Source: Dehalococcoidia bacterium UBA3254
GTDB lineage: Bacteria; Chloroflexota; Dehalococcoidia; Dehalococcoidales; UBA3254
Assembly: GCA_002362735.1 (NCBI GenBank)
Contig: DEUU01000474.1
Span: forward strand, 1-12,409
Direction of reading: 5' to 3'
Length of the DNA: 12,409 nucleotides
Shown here: positions 12,393 through 12,409 of the stretch, in pieces
Layout: each line of letters begins with the position of its first letter
How positions within the stretch are numbered: position 1 is the stretch's first letter
Made by a program: the position numbers and the translations under genes
Notes under the pieces: generated by a model
Told to the model about the DNA's origin: nothing
Database searches by the model: none
The model's input: the letters and a program-made list of their open reading frames with translations, nothing else

Positions 12393-12409
12393 ATGATTAA
12401 CAAAAATAT
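12393..12409 (+). CDS. Start of a gene cut by the window end
   Basis: ATG 12393 is preceded by AGGAGG (12381-12386) at 6 bases and by a good promoter. Only MINKN and part of the next codon are visible. Nothing can be said about the product. The ribosome site, promoter and lack of any other use for them make a real start likely. Confidence 0.65.

Overview
The window is 12.4 kb of moderate-GC bacterial chromosome. No rRNA, tRNA, CRISPR array or insertion sequence is visible. Strong AGGAGG-type ribosome sites, a Tat locus with two TatA-family genes, lipoprotein (lipobox) forms of both a molybdoenzyme and its cytochrome c, and an ArnR1-like winged-helix protein suggest a monoderm anaerobe-like lineage. 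Chloroflexota (Dehalococcoidia-like) is my best guess, but this is an inference and there is no marker gene here to prove it.

Layout. 1-549 is the 3' end of a zinc-type alcohol dehydrogenase. 898-3930 is the core of the window: tatA, tatB-like and tatC, followed by a Tat-exported SoxC/SorA-type molybdopterin oxidoreductase and, with an ATGA overlap, a monohaem cytochrome c. Exporter, exported enzyme and electron acceptor appear to form one functional unit at the outer face of the membrane, probably oxidising sulfite or a related sulfur compound. 3973-6836 carries a SAM methyltransferase, an unknown helical protein, a PaaI-type thioesterase (minus strand), a HesB-like protein with only one cysteine, and a DUF1294 membrane protein. 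6996-7496 is a broken alpha/beta hydrolase with three frameshifts. 7543-9102 carries a pentapeptide-repeat protein, a winged-helix regulator with a small unknown protein behind it, and a 4-oxalocrotonate-tautomerase-like protein. 9156-10211 (minus strand) is a cupin gene followed by a Cas4-like Fe-S nuclease. 10280-10851 is a heavily frameshifted coiled-coil gene. 10962-11072 (minus) is a 36-residue zinc-finger protein with an excellent ribosome site. 11073-11628 holds no convincing gene but ends in a structured segment. 11629-12144 (minus) is a universal stress protein. The window ends with the first codons of a new plus-strand gene behind a good sigma-70-type promoter.

The most interesting items are the Tat/molybdoenzyme/cytochrome module, the near-perfect 26-bp palindrome in front of an unknown gene, the CRISPR-free Cas4-like nuclease paired with a cupin, the tautomerase lacking its usual arginines, the tiny C-x4-H/C-x2-C protein, and an interleaved set of inverted repeats beyond the stress-protein gene. 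I did not find a clear multi-gene system that is wholly new; the unknown parts are mostly single genes and regulatory structures.
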